Below are positions 33,498 to 44,742 of a stretch of 64,000 bases of DNA, one piece after another; position 1 is the stretch's first letter; every line of letters begins with the position of its first letter. The notes beneath the pieces are model-generated. The model had not been told where the DNA came from, did no database searches, and worked only from the letters and a program-made list of their open reading frames with translations. Position numbers and translations under genes: made by a program. Origin of the DNA: Chaenocephalus aceratus (Eukaryota > Chordata > Actinopteri > Perciformes > Channichthyidae). The stretch covers positions 62,001 through 126,000 of the forward strand of contig CM043790.1 of NCBI GenBank assembly GCA_023974075.1. Reading direction: 5' to 3'.

Positions 33498-33633
33498 TTC
33501 CCCCAGAGTTTCCTAATGCCTCTCTGACTCTTCCTGTTCTCTGGTAAGACAGGAGATTGCTGTCCAGAGTCCACTCCAGAGGAAAGGGGGGACTGATCTG
33601 ACAGAACACACTCCTTAAGTTTTTCTGGTTGAT
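33498..33633 (-). CDS. ppfibp2: ppfibp2 exon: Ser-rich linker ending in the KLWGK motif
   Basis: NQPEKLKECVLSDQSPLSSG, VDSGQQSPVLPENRKSQRG and IRKLWGK. It aligns with the SSGTESGPQSPL...KGIKKFWGK region of mammalian liprin-beta-2. The first Asn codon is split with the exon at 45180-45333, about 11.5 kb upstream, so one intron holds the DIRS element and several arrays. Confidence 0.93.
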
Positions 33634-33689
33634 CTACCAGACAAAAACACAAAAAAGAGAGTTCAAAACCACACTATGCCATATGGCAA

Positions 33690-33765
33690 GGCTTCTCAAA
33701 CTCCGGACCAAGGTCCGGATCCGGACCGAACTGCAAATCTATCCGGACCGAACCCTGTGTCCCAT
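33690..33765. mobile_element. hAT terminus fragment
   Basis: GGCTTCTCAAACTCCGGACC followed by repeated TCCGGACCGAAC motifs resembles a hAT end. It is followed by an A/T simple repeat (33776-33826). No right end found. Confidence 0.4.
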
Positions 33766-33845
33766 TATAACAAAAATAATAATAATAATAATAAAAATAT
33801 ATATATATAAAAAAAAAAAAAAAAAAAATCTGATTCTGATGTAAA

Positions 33846-34501
33846 TTAAAGTGGACCTATTATGCTATATTGGAAACAATATATTGTAGGGCCATACCTA
33901 TACAAATATAGGTCTGTGAAGTATTCAGTTCACCCATTTTAGCCATGCTCATACCCCTCTTGTGCAGCCCTGTTAGAGAAACGCGGATTTTGGGTGGAGC
34001 TAATGCCTGATCAGAATTCTACCGGAGATAAAGTTAAATTCTGTTGTAATAAAACGCCATCCTGTTCTTATCCACATCAAGGATTATTTCTGAAACAGTA
34101 TGGATCTCAATGGGTTTTCTCTTGCGGGTTTATCACAAGGTGAGTTTCTTTTTTGATTTCCTGCTTTTTAAAACACATGTGCTCTCCAGTACAGGTTAGC
34201 TCTGAGTGTTAGCGAGGCTTGCTAATGTAAACAAGATGAGATTACGTCCAAAACACGTTCAAAACGCGTCAGGTATTGTTTCTGATAGCAATTTTCTGTG
34301 GGTCCGCTGCCGATTTTACGTCAGATTGGCAGCAAATCTGTATCCGGTCGTTGTACCCCTGTTTTTAAAAGATTTGGGTACGGAGGAAAAGAGAGCGGGT
34401 TTTATTTTCTGACGCTGCGTGAGTTCCCCGACGCACCGGGGACACATATTTATGTATAAAAGACATCACAAAGTGCATTTTGCATGATAGGTCCCCTTTA
34501 A
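33846..34501. mobile_element. TTAA-flanked MITE, 656 bp
   Basis: It starts TTAAAGTGGACCTATTATGC and ends GCATGATAGGTCCCCTTTAA. The 16-bp arms after TTAA are near-perfect inverted repeats. TTAA target preference points to piggyBac or Kolobok families. No transposase is present. Confidence 0.75.
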
Positions 34502-34705
34502 TGTATATTGTCTTGTGTCTGACGCGTTCTGAGAATGAACGTGCATATATTTACTTGTGTGCGCGAGTGTCACACGCATTTAAGTTAACCACAAGTTTAC
34601 CTTGACTTTCTAATGCTTCTAATGCCATGTTTGCCGAGGTTCAAGGCATTGGCTGAGGTACAGACAAACAGTGCCATTTCTCCCACTAGTTCAAGCCATG
34701 ATACT

Positions 34706-34957
<252 letters not shown>

Positions 34958-35139
34958 TGTGTGTATACAGGGGCGCCATTTACCGACAGGCAAGTGCTTG
35001 GACCCGAAGGGGGCCCCCAAATAAGGTAGATGAATCCAATCCAATCCAACTTTATTTATATTTTAAAACCTCCTGACCAAAGTACATGCATAGCGCGCTG
35101 AAACGTCGGGTTACGTAGTGTAACCCTTGTCATATTAGC

Positions 35140-35318
35140 ACAGGCGGAGCCCTCTACTGGACTCTATGGGTACTCTCTTACCCCGCAAGCATTCTCCCAC
35201 TGAGACTTCTATAGACGTAGCCGGCCCTGGGCGGGCCTACCTGAATGCGCGCGCATCACACCGTATTAAAGGAGGCCTCGCCTCCTGACTATCATCCTAC
35301 ACTTCTCTTCAGCGAGCA
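35140..35318. repeat. DIRS 3' inverted terminal repeat
   Basis: It pairs with 41106-41280 with few mismatches (shared TCTATGGGTACTCTCTTACC and GATGCGCGCGCATT-type segments). The extension at 35104-35146 contains the palindrome GGGTTACGTAGTGTAACCC. Confidence 0.93.
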
Positions 35319-35339
35319 GAATAGGACAGACAGTGCCCC

Positions 35340-35441
35340 GAGTAGAGGGCTCCGCCTGTGCTAATATAACAAGGGTTACACTACGTAACCCGACGTTATA
35401 TCTCTCACAGGCACCGCCCTCTACTGGACTCTATGGGTACA
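35340..35441. repeat. DIRS internal complementary region
   Basis: The first part (to about 35397) is the reverse complement of 35104-35157. The second part (ATATCTCTCACAGGCACCGC onward) is the reverse complement of 41250-41289 with one mismatch. In the DIRS replication model this region splints the two ends of the cDNA to form a circle (family knowledge). Confidence 0.92.
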
Positions 35442-35929
35442 GTGGGTGGAGCCGCGATGTATACGCGCACTGTCGTCCAACAATATTCCACCCTACTGCC
35501 CCTGACCGGCAATTATGGTCAGCAGCTGCTGCCCCACCTTCTCCTTTAACCCGGTTGTAACCGAGGAGAAATCTGGGCTGTGGCTGACAGAGCACACCCT
35601 GCTGCGCTTACCTCGCAAAAAGTGTGCTCAAAAAACAGTGCCGGGGGACCCCCCCACCCTGGATGGGGAGAGCCCCCTCGGCCCCGAAAGGGCTAACTAC
35701 ACGCCTGCCTCCCTGAATCCCTAAGGATAACAGGGAGAGCGCCAGAGCCCCTGCCCCACACTCAAACACTGACCCCGTGTCGAGTGTGTGGACTAAAGTG
35801 TGGAGGGCTCCCCCCCTCCTGCTCTCGGCAGGAGGAGAGCAGCCCTCCAGCCCTGTAAGGGCCCAGTGCGCCACCCGCCCCTCCGGGACCCTCCGAAGGC
35901 CCGAGAACAGCGAAGGCGCATTACGTCCG

Positions 35930-36960
35930 GGGAGGGGGTCAGATGCCAACTGACCCACAACCCCCCTCCCCCCTACCAGTCCTGTGTTGCCCCCGCAAGT
36001 ACAGACGAGGAGAAAGAGCCCGACATGTCCAAGAGATAAAACCTTATGAAGGGGCCTGGCGTCGACCAAGACGCCGCTGTGCATATATCCTCCACACTCA
36101 CACCGTTGAATAAGGCTGTTGACGCAGCCACAGCCGTGTGGAGTGTGCACGAACCCCCGTGGGGCAGGCTCTCCCTGCCTGTCCGTAGGCATGTGCAACG
36201 CACTCGCAGAGCCAGCCTGCCAGGCGTTTCTTGGACAGAGCTTTCCCATCACCCCGCCCCCGAAGCACACGAACAGCTGTTCGGTGCGTCTAAGGGCAGC
36301 CGTGCGCTCCACATAACATGCTAGCGCACGCACCGGGCAGAGGAGGTGCAGTTTAGCTTCCCTGGTCCCACCATGGGGGGGAAGACTAAAACCCCCTAAC
36401 TGAATAGCCCTTGACCTGAACGCACTCCTTAGGCTCTTGGGCACACAGGAGGGGTTCGGTCTGAGTGTCGCGCCGCTCCGGTCACCCCGAATCTGTAAAC
36501 AGCTCGGGTGCACCGACAGAGCAGTTAACTCAGGACACTCTTTTGGCTGACGTTAAGGCAAGAAGCAAAGCTGTTTTCCACGACAATGCTTTCAGAGAGG
36601 AGAGCTCCAGAGGCTCAAACGGCCCCGAGGCCAGAGCCTCGAGCACTAGGGGCAGGTCCCACTGTGGGGTGGAGGCGTGCACTACTGGGCGCAGCCTCCT
36701 GACCCCCTGTAAAAACCGCGACATCAGTGGTTGACTAAAGGCTGACCTGCCGCAAATCCCTCATGGCAGGACGAGATGGCTGCTGCATACACCTTCACTG
36801 TTGAATGAGCCAGCCCTCTGTCCACCAGTAACTGTAAGAAGGATAAAATAGAGCCTAACTCACAAGATAGGGGCTCTATTCTCCGCTCCTCACACCATCG
36901 CTGGAATCCTAGCCACCTCGGCCTGTAACAGGCTGTGGTGGATCCAGCTCTAGCTGCCTG
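35930..36960 (-). pseudogene. DIRS tyrosine recombinase, frameshifted
   Basis: The core-binding domain starts near 36960 (VIQSIQAARAGSTTACYR, WCEERRIEPLSC, STVKVYAAAISS). The catalytic domain follows with LTSAKRVSELTALSV around the first Arg box. Near 36130 the His-x-x-Arg box is visible as AHSTR, but one base is missing right after it and the protein continues in the next frame as AVAASTALFNGVSVEDICTA. The terminal box STPGPFIRFYLLD keeps the nucleophilic Tyr. The enzyme would have performed DIRS circle integration. It is now broken by at least three frame changes. Confidence 0.85.
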
Positions 36961-36969
36961 GATAGACTG

Positions 36970-37430
36970 AATAACGCTGTCAGACAATCCACCCTGTCTC
37001 AACCTGTTCCTCTCAGGAGCCAAGCCTGGAGAGGACGGCCGAGAGTGGGTAACGCCCCGATTGCACCTGCCTCTTGAGACATCGCCCCCCAGAACTGGGG
37101 AACCGCCCAGGGCTGGCCCACCTTCATCTGTGTCATCTCTGAGTACCACGGCGCCCCAACACGGTCCGGAGCCACTAGGATGACTGACAGACGTTCTCCC
37201 CTCACTCTCCTCAGGAGGGGGAGAATGAGACGCAGCGGTGGAAAGGCGTATAGCAGCTTCCTTGGCCATGGCTCGTGTGCAAACGCGTGCCACCCCCAAG
37301 GGCGGGTCGTCGCTCCGAGCCACGGAGAACCACAGGGCACAGTGGCTGTTTCGCCGGCTGGCGAACAGTTCCACTTCCGCTCTCCCGAACTGGGCCCAGA
37401 TCTGCTTCACCACCTCTGGGTGAAGCACCC
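36970..37430 (-). pseudogene. DIRS methyltransferase-like region, frameshifted
   Basis: Segments ELFASRRNSHCALWFSVARS, KLLYAFPPLRLILPLLRRV, LSVILVAPDR and GAPWYSEMTQ follow the RNase H in two overlapping frames. This is the conserved DIRS block described as Dam-like in the family. Its role in the cycle is not established. Confidence 0.7.
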
Positions 37431-37850
37431 ACTCGCCTGGCAGGGGGCCGCCCCTCGACATGAGGTCGGCTCCCCGTTCTCCAGTCCCGGGATATGGAGG
37501 GCTCTCAGAGATAACACCACCTCTGAAGCCCACAACCACAGCCTCTCCACTGTGGTCAACAAGGCGGCAGAGCGGACTCCACCCTGCCTGTTGATATAAG
37601 CCACTGTGGTGCTGTTGTTGCTCCTGACCATTACATGCCTCCCTGAATTAGGGGCCTGAAATGCTGGAGGACTAACACTACCGCCCGTAGCTCTAGGAGG
37701 TTGCTGTGTCGAGACTCTGTTAAAGCCCAGCGCCCACCTATAGCCCTCCCCATCCTGTTCTGGATGCATCCGTGAACACTGTGATGTAGGAGGTCACCCG
37801 TCCCAGTGGAGACCCCCTCCGGAGGTGATCCGGGGACCCCCAAAACCGGA
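37407..37850 (-). pseudogene. DIRS RNase H region, frameshifted
   Basis: Fragments SRHSNLLELRAVVLVLQHF, NSTTVAYINRQGGVRS and VVLSLRALHIPGLEN span three frames. The first catalytic block is present but displaced by frame changes. It would have degraded template RNA during cDNA synthesis. Confidence 0.75.
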
Positions 37851-37859
37851 GGTTGCCCC

Positions 37860-38720
37860 TCACTGAGGGGGTATGGTCACCAGCCGCCGCCTGTGCCTCT
37901 TGGGATCCAAGCGCAGGCTGGAGAACCACCTCTGCAGGCGGCGCATATGCAGTAACCCTAACGGGACCATCATGTGAGCAGCCGCCATGAGACCCAGTGT
38001 CTGCATGACAGTAAAAGCTGTCACTGTTGCCCCCTGTCGCAGTCTGCGTACCCCCTGAAGAAGGGACGCACGTCTGCTCTCTGACAGGGTGGCGCGCAAC
38101 GTGCCTGCATCGAGCACCACACCCAAATACAGCGCCCGTTGGTGAGGTATGGGGGTGCTCTCTTTCCAATTGATCGCAAAGCCTAATCTGGTTAGGTGTG
38201 TGATCAATTGTGCTGTGCAAAACATTGCCTGTTCCCGTGACCCAGCCATGACTATGAGGTCGTCTATGTAAAAGAAAACTCTCATGCCATGTGCGCGCAG
38301 CGGTTGAAGCGCTGTGGCCACGCATTTGCTGAATGTGCGTGGGGATAGGGAATAGCCGAACGGCAGCCTGTTGTACTCGTAGGCTATTCCCTGGAAGGCA
38401 ACACGCAGATACTTTCTGTGCTTTGGAGCAATTTCTACATGAAAGTACGCGTCTTTCAGGTCGATGGTGGTGAACCAATCGCCTGGCTGCACCAGCCCCA
38501 GTAACTGTTTCATAGTTAGCATGCAGAATTTCCTGCAGGAAATGTGGCGATTCAGGCCGCGGAGATCTAGAATAGGTCTGAATTCCCCTGTCTTCTTGGG
38601 AACCAGGAAGTATATGGAATAAAGACCCTCTTCCCTGCGCTGAGGGTGCACAACAGACACAGCCTGTTTCTGCACCAGAGCCTGAATCTCTGCTGAGAGG
38701 AAACACATCCCCTCTCGAGA
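37860..38720 (-). pseudogene. DIRS reverse transcriptase (long open segment)
   Basis: A continuous frame holds YFLVPKKTGEFRPILDLRGL, TIDLKDAYFHVEIAPKHRKY, FAFQ-equivalent RVAFQGIAYEYNRLPFG, SPRTF and the active site YIDDLIV. These are canonical DIRS/Ngaro-type RT motifs A to D with both catalytic Asp residues. The frame ends in a stop before RNase H. Upstream (38720-39190) the frame runs through a roughly 200-bp duplication (38760-38885 and 38985-39105), so the N-terminus is not reliable. Confidence 0.88.
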
Positions 38721-39203
38721 GGATAGCTTCACCTCTCGCATGCCCATAAAAGGGGGTGGGACGCTGCAGAACTGGAGTGAATAGCCCCGTTTCAGCGTCC
38801 TGTCCATCCACCCTGATAGTACACAGCTGAGTTTCCATTCCCCATAACACTGTGTTAAAGGGCATGCCCTCAGCTGTGGGGCCGCCTCCTGATAGTACAT
38901 ATTTACCTCTCGCATGCCCATAAAAAGAGGTGAGTGTGGGACACCCACAAGACAGTGGTCCATGTGATACAGTGGTACAGTGTATAGACATGTGGTACAG
39001 TGGGACGCTGCGTCCTCCTGGCCCTCCACCTTGTTAGCACACAGCTGAGTTTCCATTCCCCAGAACATTGTGTTAATGGACAGGCCCTCAGCTGTGGGGC
39101 AGCAGCTATGAAGCTGTGATACTCTCTGGTGACCCGTTCCACCGCAAAAACTCCCCGCGAAGGGAAGATTTGCCCCTGGAGGGTTGACACAGAAAGGGCC
39201 GAT

Positions 39204-40073
39204 TATTTACTGAGGACCCTGAACGCACCGCCGCGCGCTCTTGTGTGAGCGCGCGCTCCACCCTAATTCTGTTCTCACCACTACGGTAAACAGCATTAAT
39301 CGGAGTCTTTATAGGCGTAGTGTGTTTTTACTAAGGTCCCTGAACGCACCGCCACGGGCTCTTGTGTGAGTGCGGGCTCCGCCATAATGCAGCCTTTACC
39401 ACTACGGGTAAACTGCATTGGAGTCTTTGCTCTAGGCGTAGTGTGTTCTCTGACAGCAATACGCCGGCCATAATGTCCCTGTACCCGCATAGCGCTCTCC
39501 TTTAGATAGCACTCCCTGCGGTTCATCCCTCTCTGCGCACGCCCATTAGCCGCCTCCTTTACAGGAGCTACAGCTGGGGCAGCGAATGGGGAATTTGTAC
39601 GGTTAACATTGTGTGTAGGCCTAAGTGTAGCCTTTGTGGAAACAAAATACACTTATATTTGGATACAGATCAACCTCCTTCTTATTAGAAAACGTAGTGA
39701 TCTGTGCATTATACAGGGAGGAGGCGGGATTCGCCCCCTCGTCCCGGGCGGAGAGATGTTCTCCCCCCGCCAGCCAGATCCGTAAAGACGGAAAACCCGT
39801 CCCCGTGAGTGCCGGCACGCCGGTTCCACGGGGTGGGCCGAAGAGGTGGAGGACGCCACGGGCACGGGATCTCCGTGCCTGCACCTCTCCCTTCGTCTCA
39901 CCTCTCTACTGAGATCTTTGAACGCACCGTGGCCCGCCCTCGGGGGAGGGGGGCCGCGCGCGCCTTCACAATGCCGTCTCTTTGAAACGGACATTATGGG
40001 GGAAAGTGGAATGGTAGAGAGAAATGACTCTTACTCTGGGATAAATGCAATAGTCTTTACTGAATGCATTTTC

Positions 40074-40161
<88 letters not shown>

Positions 40162-41100
40162 CCTCCCTCCAGAACTAGAGTTTACAAACGTAAACCACCG
40201 TTCTCCTGTGGGGGTCCCTGAACGCACCGCGGCCACTCTCACGAGGGCCGCGCGCCCACGTATTAACGCTGTATTTCCCATTCAAAGGTGAAATGCATTA
40301 ATCGGAGCTATTATACCAGGCAAGGTGTGTTTTCTGACAACAGCACGCCGGCAATAGCGTCTCTTGAACCCGCACAGACAGTGCTTTGACAGCACTCGGT
40401 TTATTCCACTCACGTGCACACACCCACCTGCTGGCTCCCTATACTGGGGTTTACAGCAGGGGCGGGGAGTGGAGGACAGTGTTTCTTCCTCTGGGAATGG
40501 GCAAGAAGCAGCTACGCTGCTACTAATCCTCATCCCGTGAGCAAAGAGCCCTTCCGTAAACACGGGGGCTCCCAGGAGATCAACACGATCCTCTTTGGAA
40601 AGTGCCACGCGGCGTGATATCCCAGGGACATCACACGGCGGGCAGCGGTGGCGGCCTGTGATGAAGTAGGGGCGACCCTATATCACGTGAAGCCACCGAG
40701 CACTGGTCCCTGGGGGAACCGGGCCTGGGGCAAGGCCCGTGGACCAAGCTACTTATTCGGCCTTGCGGCCCAATAATCGCTCTGACCTGGTGAGGCGGGG
40801 GCATCTCTCGCAATAAGTGAGTAGCCCACACATCCGCCGCCACGATCCTCATCCAGGGAGAGTACAGCCCTGGGCGGTGGACTTCCATGGACGCCAGACC
40901 CGGAAGGAATGGCGAACGTGAATGGCACCGCCTCAGCCATATCCTGGTCCCCCAACCACTCGAAGCAAGGTGGTGGGGATCGGCGCCCGCTATTTCAACC
41001 AGGGCACGAAGGACAGGCCCGGGTCTCTAGCAGTGGCGACTCCCTGGAGGAATGATAACTCTTTCTTCTTCTTCCAAACGTCTCAGTCTCTCGTGGAATC
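39204..41100 (-). pseudogene. DIRS gag region, degenerate, with internal direct repeats
   Basis: No long intact frame. A short minus-strand frame at 40955-40749 (MGDQDMAEAVPFTFAIPSG) may be a gag fragment. A roughly 124-bp unit with CCTGAACGCACCGC at its start recurs at 39207, 39333, 39915 and 40206, separated by other sequence and by a CA array at 40075-40163. Its position between the 5' terminal repeat and RT is where DIRS encodes gag. Confidence 0.55.
40075..40163. repeat. (CA)n microsatellite inside the DIRS element
   Basis: About 89 bp of CA with one AAACAC interruption. Confidence 0.95.
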
Positions 41101-41105
41101 ACTTC

Positions 41106-41280
41106 CGCTGCTGAAGAGAAAAGGATGATAGTCAGGAGGCGAGGCCTCCTTTTATACGGTGTGATGCGCGCGCATTCAGGTAGGCCCGCTCAGGGCCGGC
41201 TACGTCTATAGAAGTCTCAGTGGGAGAATGCTTGCGGGGTAAGAGAGTACCCATAGAGTCCAGTAGAGGGCGGAGCCTGT
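41106..41280. repeat. DIRS 5' inverted terminal repeat
   Basis: Reverse complement of 35140-35318. The minus-strand reading enters the element from here. The tip GAGCCTGTGAGAGATAT is mirrored in the internal complementary region. Confidence 0.93.
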
Positions 41281-41519
41281 GAGAGATATAAACTGCTTCT
41301 TCATTTCAGTTCGTTGCTTCGCTCCGGGGGGGGGGAACTTTACTGCATTGATCCCGGACCATTGACCTTGTATAAAATGTTGCTTTACGGCTGATGGGAT
41401 GTGAAAACATGATTCAGCCGCTTCCTGAAATATTGAAATGATCGATTGATGACCAATAAGTGTTCCTGTATGATCCTAGGCACCTCAGTGTCATCATAGA
41501 TGCGTATGATGTGAGGACA

Positions 41520-41805
41520 GAAAGTATGCATCCTTTTTGTTAGTCAGAACGTTATGCATCCTTTCTTTGTTAGACAGAAGATGGCATCTTTCTTTGTAGA
41601 AGAAGTTGCATCCTTTCTTGTTAGACAGAAAAGTATGCATCCTTTCTTTGTTAGACAGAAAGTAGCATCCTTTCTTTTGTTAGACAGAAAGTATGCATCC
41701 TTTCTTTGTTAGACAGAAAGTATGCATCCTTTCTTTGTTAGACAGAAAGTATGCATCCTTTCTTTGTTAGACAGAAAGTATGCATCCTTTCTTTGTTAAT
41801 ACAAT
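41520..41805. repeat. 29-bp minisatellite (GCATCCTTTCTTTGTTAGAC unit)
   Basis: About ten units of GCATCCTTTCTTTGTTAGACAGAAAGTAT, degraded at the left by one- to three-base indels and regular at the right. Confidence 0.93.
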
Positions 41806-41874
41806 AATGCATTTAAGAACTGACAAACACTGGCGTTCAGATGCAATACCCACCAACATCACAGTGGTCCAGAG

Positions 41875-42840
41875 AGCCTCCTCTCCCTCCTCCTCTCTCC
41901 TCTCTCCTCTCTCTCTCTCCTCTGCATCAGAGTATCCTCTGTTATAGCTCCTCTAGAGAGCCTCCTCTCTCCTCTCGATCAGAGTATCCTCTGTTATAGC
42001 TCCTAGAGAGCCTCCTCTCTCCTCTCTCCTCTCTCCTCTCTCTCTCTCCTCTGCATCAGAGTACCCTCTGTTATAGCTCCTAGAGAGCCTCCTCTCTCCT
42101 CTCCCTCTCTCCTCTCTCCTCTGCATCAGAGTATCCTCTGTTATAGCTCCTCCAGAGAGCCCCTCTCCTCTCTCCTCTCTCCTCTCTCCTCTTCATCAGA
42201 GTATTCCTCTGTTATAGCTCCTAGATAGGCCTCCTCTCTCCTCTGCATCAGAGTATCCTCTGTTATAAGCTCCTAGAGAGCCTCCTCTCTCCTCTCTCCT
42301 CTCTCCTCTGCATCAGAGTTAACCTCTGTTTATAGCTCCTAGAGAGCCTCCTCTCTCCTCTCTCCTCTCTCCTCTCCTCCTCTGCATCAGAGTATCCTCT
42401 GTTATAGCTCCTCCAGAGAGCCTCCTCTCTCCTCTCTCCTCTACATCAGAGTAGCTCTGTTTTATAGCTCCTAGAGAGCCTCTCTCCTCTCTCCTCTTCT
42501 CCTCTTCACTCGCATCAGAGTATCCTCCTGCTTATAGCTCCTAGAGAGCCTCCTCTCTCCTCTCTCCTCTCTCCTCTAAATCAGGAGTATCCTCTGTTAT
42601 AGCTCCCTAGAGAGCCTCCTCTCTCCTCTCTCCTCTCTCCTCTGCATCAGAGTATCCTCTTGTTATAGCTCCTAGAGAGCCTCCTCTCTCCTCTCTCCTC
42701 TCTCCTCTACATCAGAGTATCCTCTGTTATAGCTCCTAGAGAGCCTCCTCTCTCCTCTACATCAGAGTATCCTCCGTTATAGCTCCTAGAGAGCCTCCTC
42801 TCTCCTCTCTCCTCTCTCCTCTCTCCTCTACATCAGTGTA
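41875..42840. repeat. Pyrimidine-rich tandem array with CATCAGAGTATCCTCTGTTA units
   Basis: About 15 units combine a CTCCTCTCTCCTCTCT tract of variable length with CATCAGAGTATCCTCTGTTA and TAGCTCCTAGAGAG. Unit length varies from about 55 to 90 bp. Numerous one-base differences suggest either slippage or sequencing error. The strand asymmetry (nearly pure C/T blocks) could favour triplex formation. Intronic to ppfibp2. Confidence 0.93.
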
Positions 42841-42849
42841 GAGGAGGAC

Positions 42850-44140
42850 CGAGGAGTGTGCAGTGTTGCAAGAAGTGCCAAGTTGAATTGCACATTGGGT
42901 GCAGAGCTGACGATGCGTTCCGAGTGTTGGAGATGTGAGCTGGAGTCGTGTGCTTTGAGTATCAGTTTAAATAATGATACTTTATGTGTAAATTAAAACT
43001 ATAAGCACTTGCTTGGTTTGCTTTCCCTGGGAGTGAAAGTACGCTTAGTGAAGCAAAGTTGGAAGTCAAGTTGCATCTTTGTTTATACTGTGGATGTCTA
43101 AGCTATTTGAACTGCATACACCCTCATGCTTGGACTCCCTGCCGCCTCGCAGCGCTCTGAACCCCACTGCTTGGAGCTCTGTTCATGAGTGGTGACGAAG
43201 TCCTTTAATCCCAATTTGAGTTGCTTGATGCCTTTTTATAAAAATAACTGACTGGAAAATATTATTTCAGTCACACAACTCACGTGTTTCTTTAACATGT
43301 TCATTAGAAGCAGCATAGTTGAGTTTTGGCGACTAGGCTCGGGTCTCATCACTCCACAGATACACACAGCACCATGAGTGATGATTAGATAACTAACCCC
43401 GAGCCTACAGGTGGAAGCTGCGGTGGTGGTGGGGCCGCGAGCAGCAGCGACGTAGAGGTAGCTGCTGCATTGTGCAGCAATAGCAGCAGCAGCAATGCAT
43501 GGAGAGAGATCTGCAGGTTCAATAGAGCAGCGTATTACGGAGACTCTGGTTGGTTGGCTGGAGAGTGGCACGGGGCGTTATGTATGAATGCAGCACAAGT
43601 GCTCGAGTCGACTGCCTGAACTAGCTCGCAGGCTTCGCCCCATTTGTCAAAAGAGCTACACGATTATTTATAATCAGAGCATTAATTGATTTAATTGATG
43701 CAAGTAGTAGGAAGGAAGCAGTAGAAGTTCAACCACGGGCCTTAAGACCCTCTTCTCTCAGCAGGCCTTCCAATACACTGTGAGCATGGTACACCTGGAG
43801 TATTGCCATCTTTCTATCGCTATCTCCGACTTTTATTTTAATCTTTGAAATTGTATCAGTGTCCTTTGCTGTGAAGCGCTTCGAGATTTGTTTTGGCAGA
43901 TGACAAGCGCTATATAAATCAAATGTATTATATTATTACACTAAAGGGTTCTCTCCAAGGACACATCTCCCCCTTAGCCTCAGTGGTATTTTTACTTTGG
44001 TGGTTTTAACTGCACTGCAAGAGAGTTACCAAAATTGAGGCGAAGTCAAATTAGTATGTAGTTCTTATAGCAGTGTGAAAAATTAGGTTTGAAAAACAGC
44101 ACATTTTCAGAAAACAACAAGCTTTTAAAAAAAGATATAT
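42850..44140. other. ppfibp2 intron, mostly unique; retroposon tail at 43860-43935
   Basis: It contains a LINE/SINE-type tail (AAGCGCTATATAAATCAAATG followed by TATTATATTATT). No exon was recognised. Confidence 0.45.
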
Positions 44141-44151
44141 AGGTGTCTTTA

Positions 44152-44742
44152 GTGGAGGTGCTGGCCCGGACGTAGGTAGTGGAGGTGCTGGCCCGGACGT
44201 AGCTGGTGGAGGTGCTGGCCCGGACGTAGCTGGTGGAGGTGCTGGCACGGACGTAGGTAGTGGAGGTGCTGGCACGGACGTAGCTGGTGGAGGTGCTGGC
44301 CCGGACGTAGGGTAGTGGAGGTGCTGGCACGGACGTAGGTAGTGGAGGTGCTGGCCCGGACGTAGGTAGTGGAGGTGCTGGCCCGGACGTAGGTAGTGGA
44401 GGTGCTGGCACGGACGTAGGTAGTGGAGGTGCTGGCCCGGACGTAGGTAGTGGAGATGCTGGCACGGACGTAGGTAGTGGAGGTGCTGGCCCGGACGTAG
44501 GTAGTGGAGGTGCTGGCCCGGACGTAGGTAGTGGAGGTGCTGGCACGGACGTAGGTAGTGGAGGTGCTGGCCCGGACGTAGGTAGTGGAGGTGCTGGCCC
44601 GGACGTAGGTAGTGGAGGTGCTGGCCCGGACGTAGGTAGTGGAGGTGCTGGCCCGGACGTAGGTAGTGGAGGTGCTGGCCCGGACGTAGGTAGTGGAGGT
44701 GCTGGCCCGGACGTAGGTAGTGGAGGTGCTGGCACGGACGTG
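44152..44742. repeat. 27-bp minisatellite, about 22 copies
   Basis: The unit is GTAGGTAGTGGAGGTGCTGG followed by CCCGGAC, with C/A variation at GGCCCGGAC versus GGCACGGAC and one shifted unit. On the minus strand it reads as a Pro-rich nonapeptide (GPAPPLPTS) for over 200 codons. It lies within an intron on the gene's sense strand, but flanking splice sites are not evident, so I treat the frame as fortuitous. Confidence 0.93.

Larger units (their letters stand above)
35104..41289 (-). mobile_element. DIRS-type tyrosine-recombinase retrotransposon, structurally complete but inactive
   Basis: The element reads right to left: inverted terminal repeat, degenerate gag region, RT, RNase H, methyltransferase-like region, tyrosine recombinase, internal complementary region and the other inverted repeat. 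Terminal repeats of about 175 bp pair 35140-35318 with 41106-41280. The internal complementary region (35340-35441) is the reverse complement of both outer ends joined, a DIRS hallmark. There is no target duplication, as expected for recombinase-based integration. Several frameshifts and internal duplications inactivate it. It lies in the ppfibp2 intron between 33.63 and 45.18 kb, in the same orientation as the gene. Confidence 0.95.

Noticed and set aside
37738..38991. 417-codon frame alongside the DIRS RT
   Set aside because: Shadow frame; all RT motifs are in the neighbouring frame.
43236..43571. 111-codon minus-strand frame
   Set aside because: Trinucleotide-rich (GCA/GCT) stretch, no splice context, no liprin similarity.
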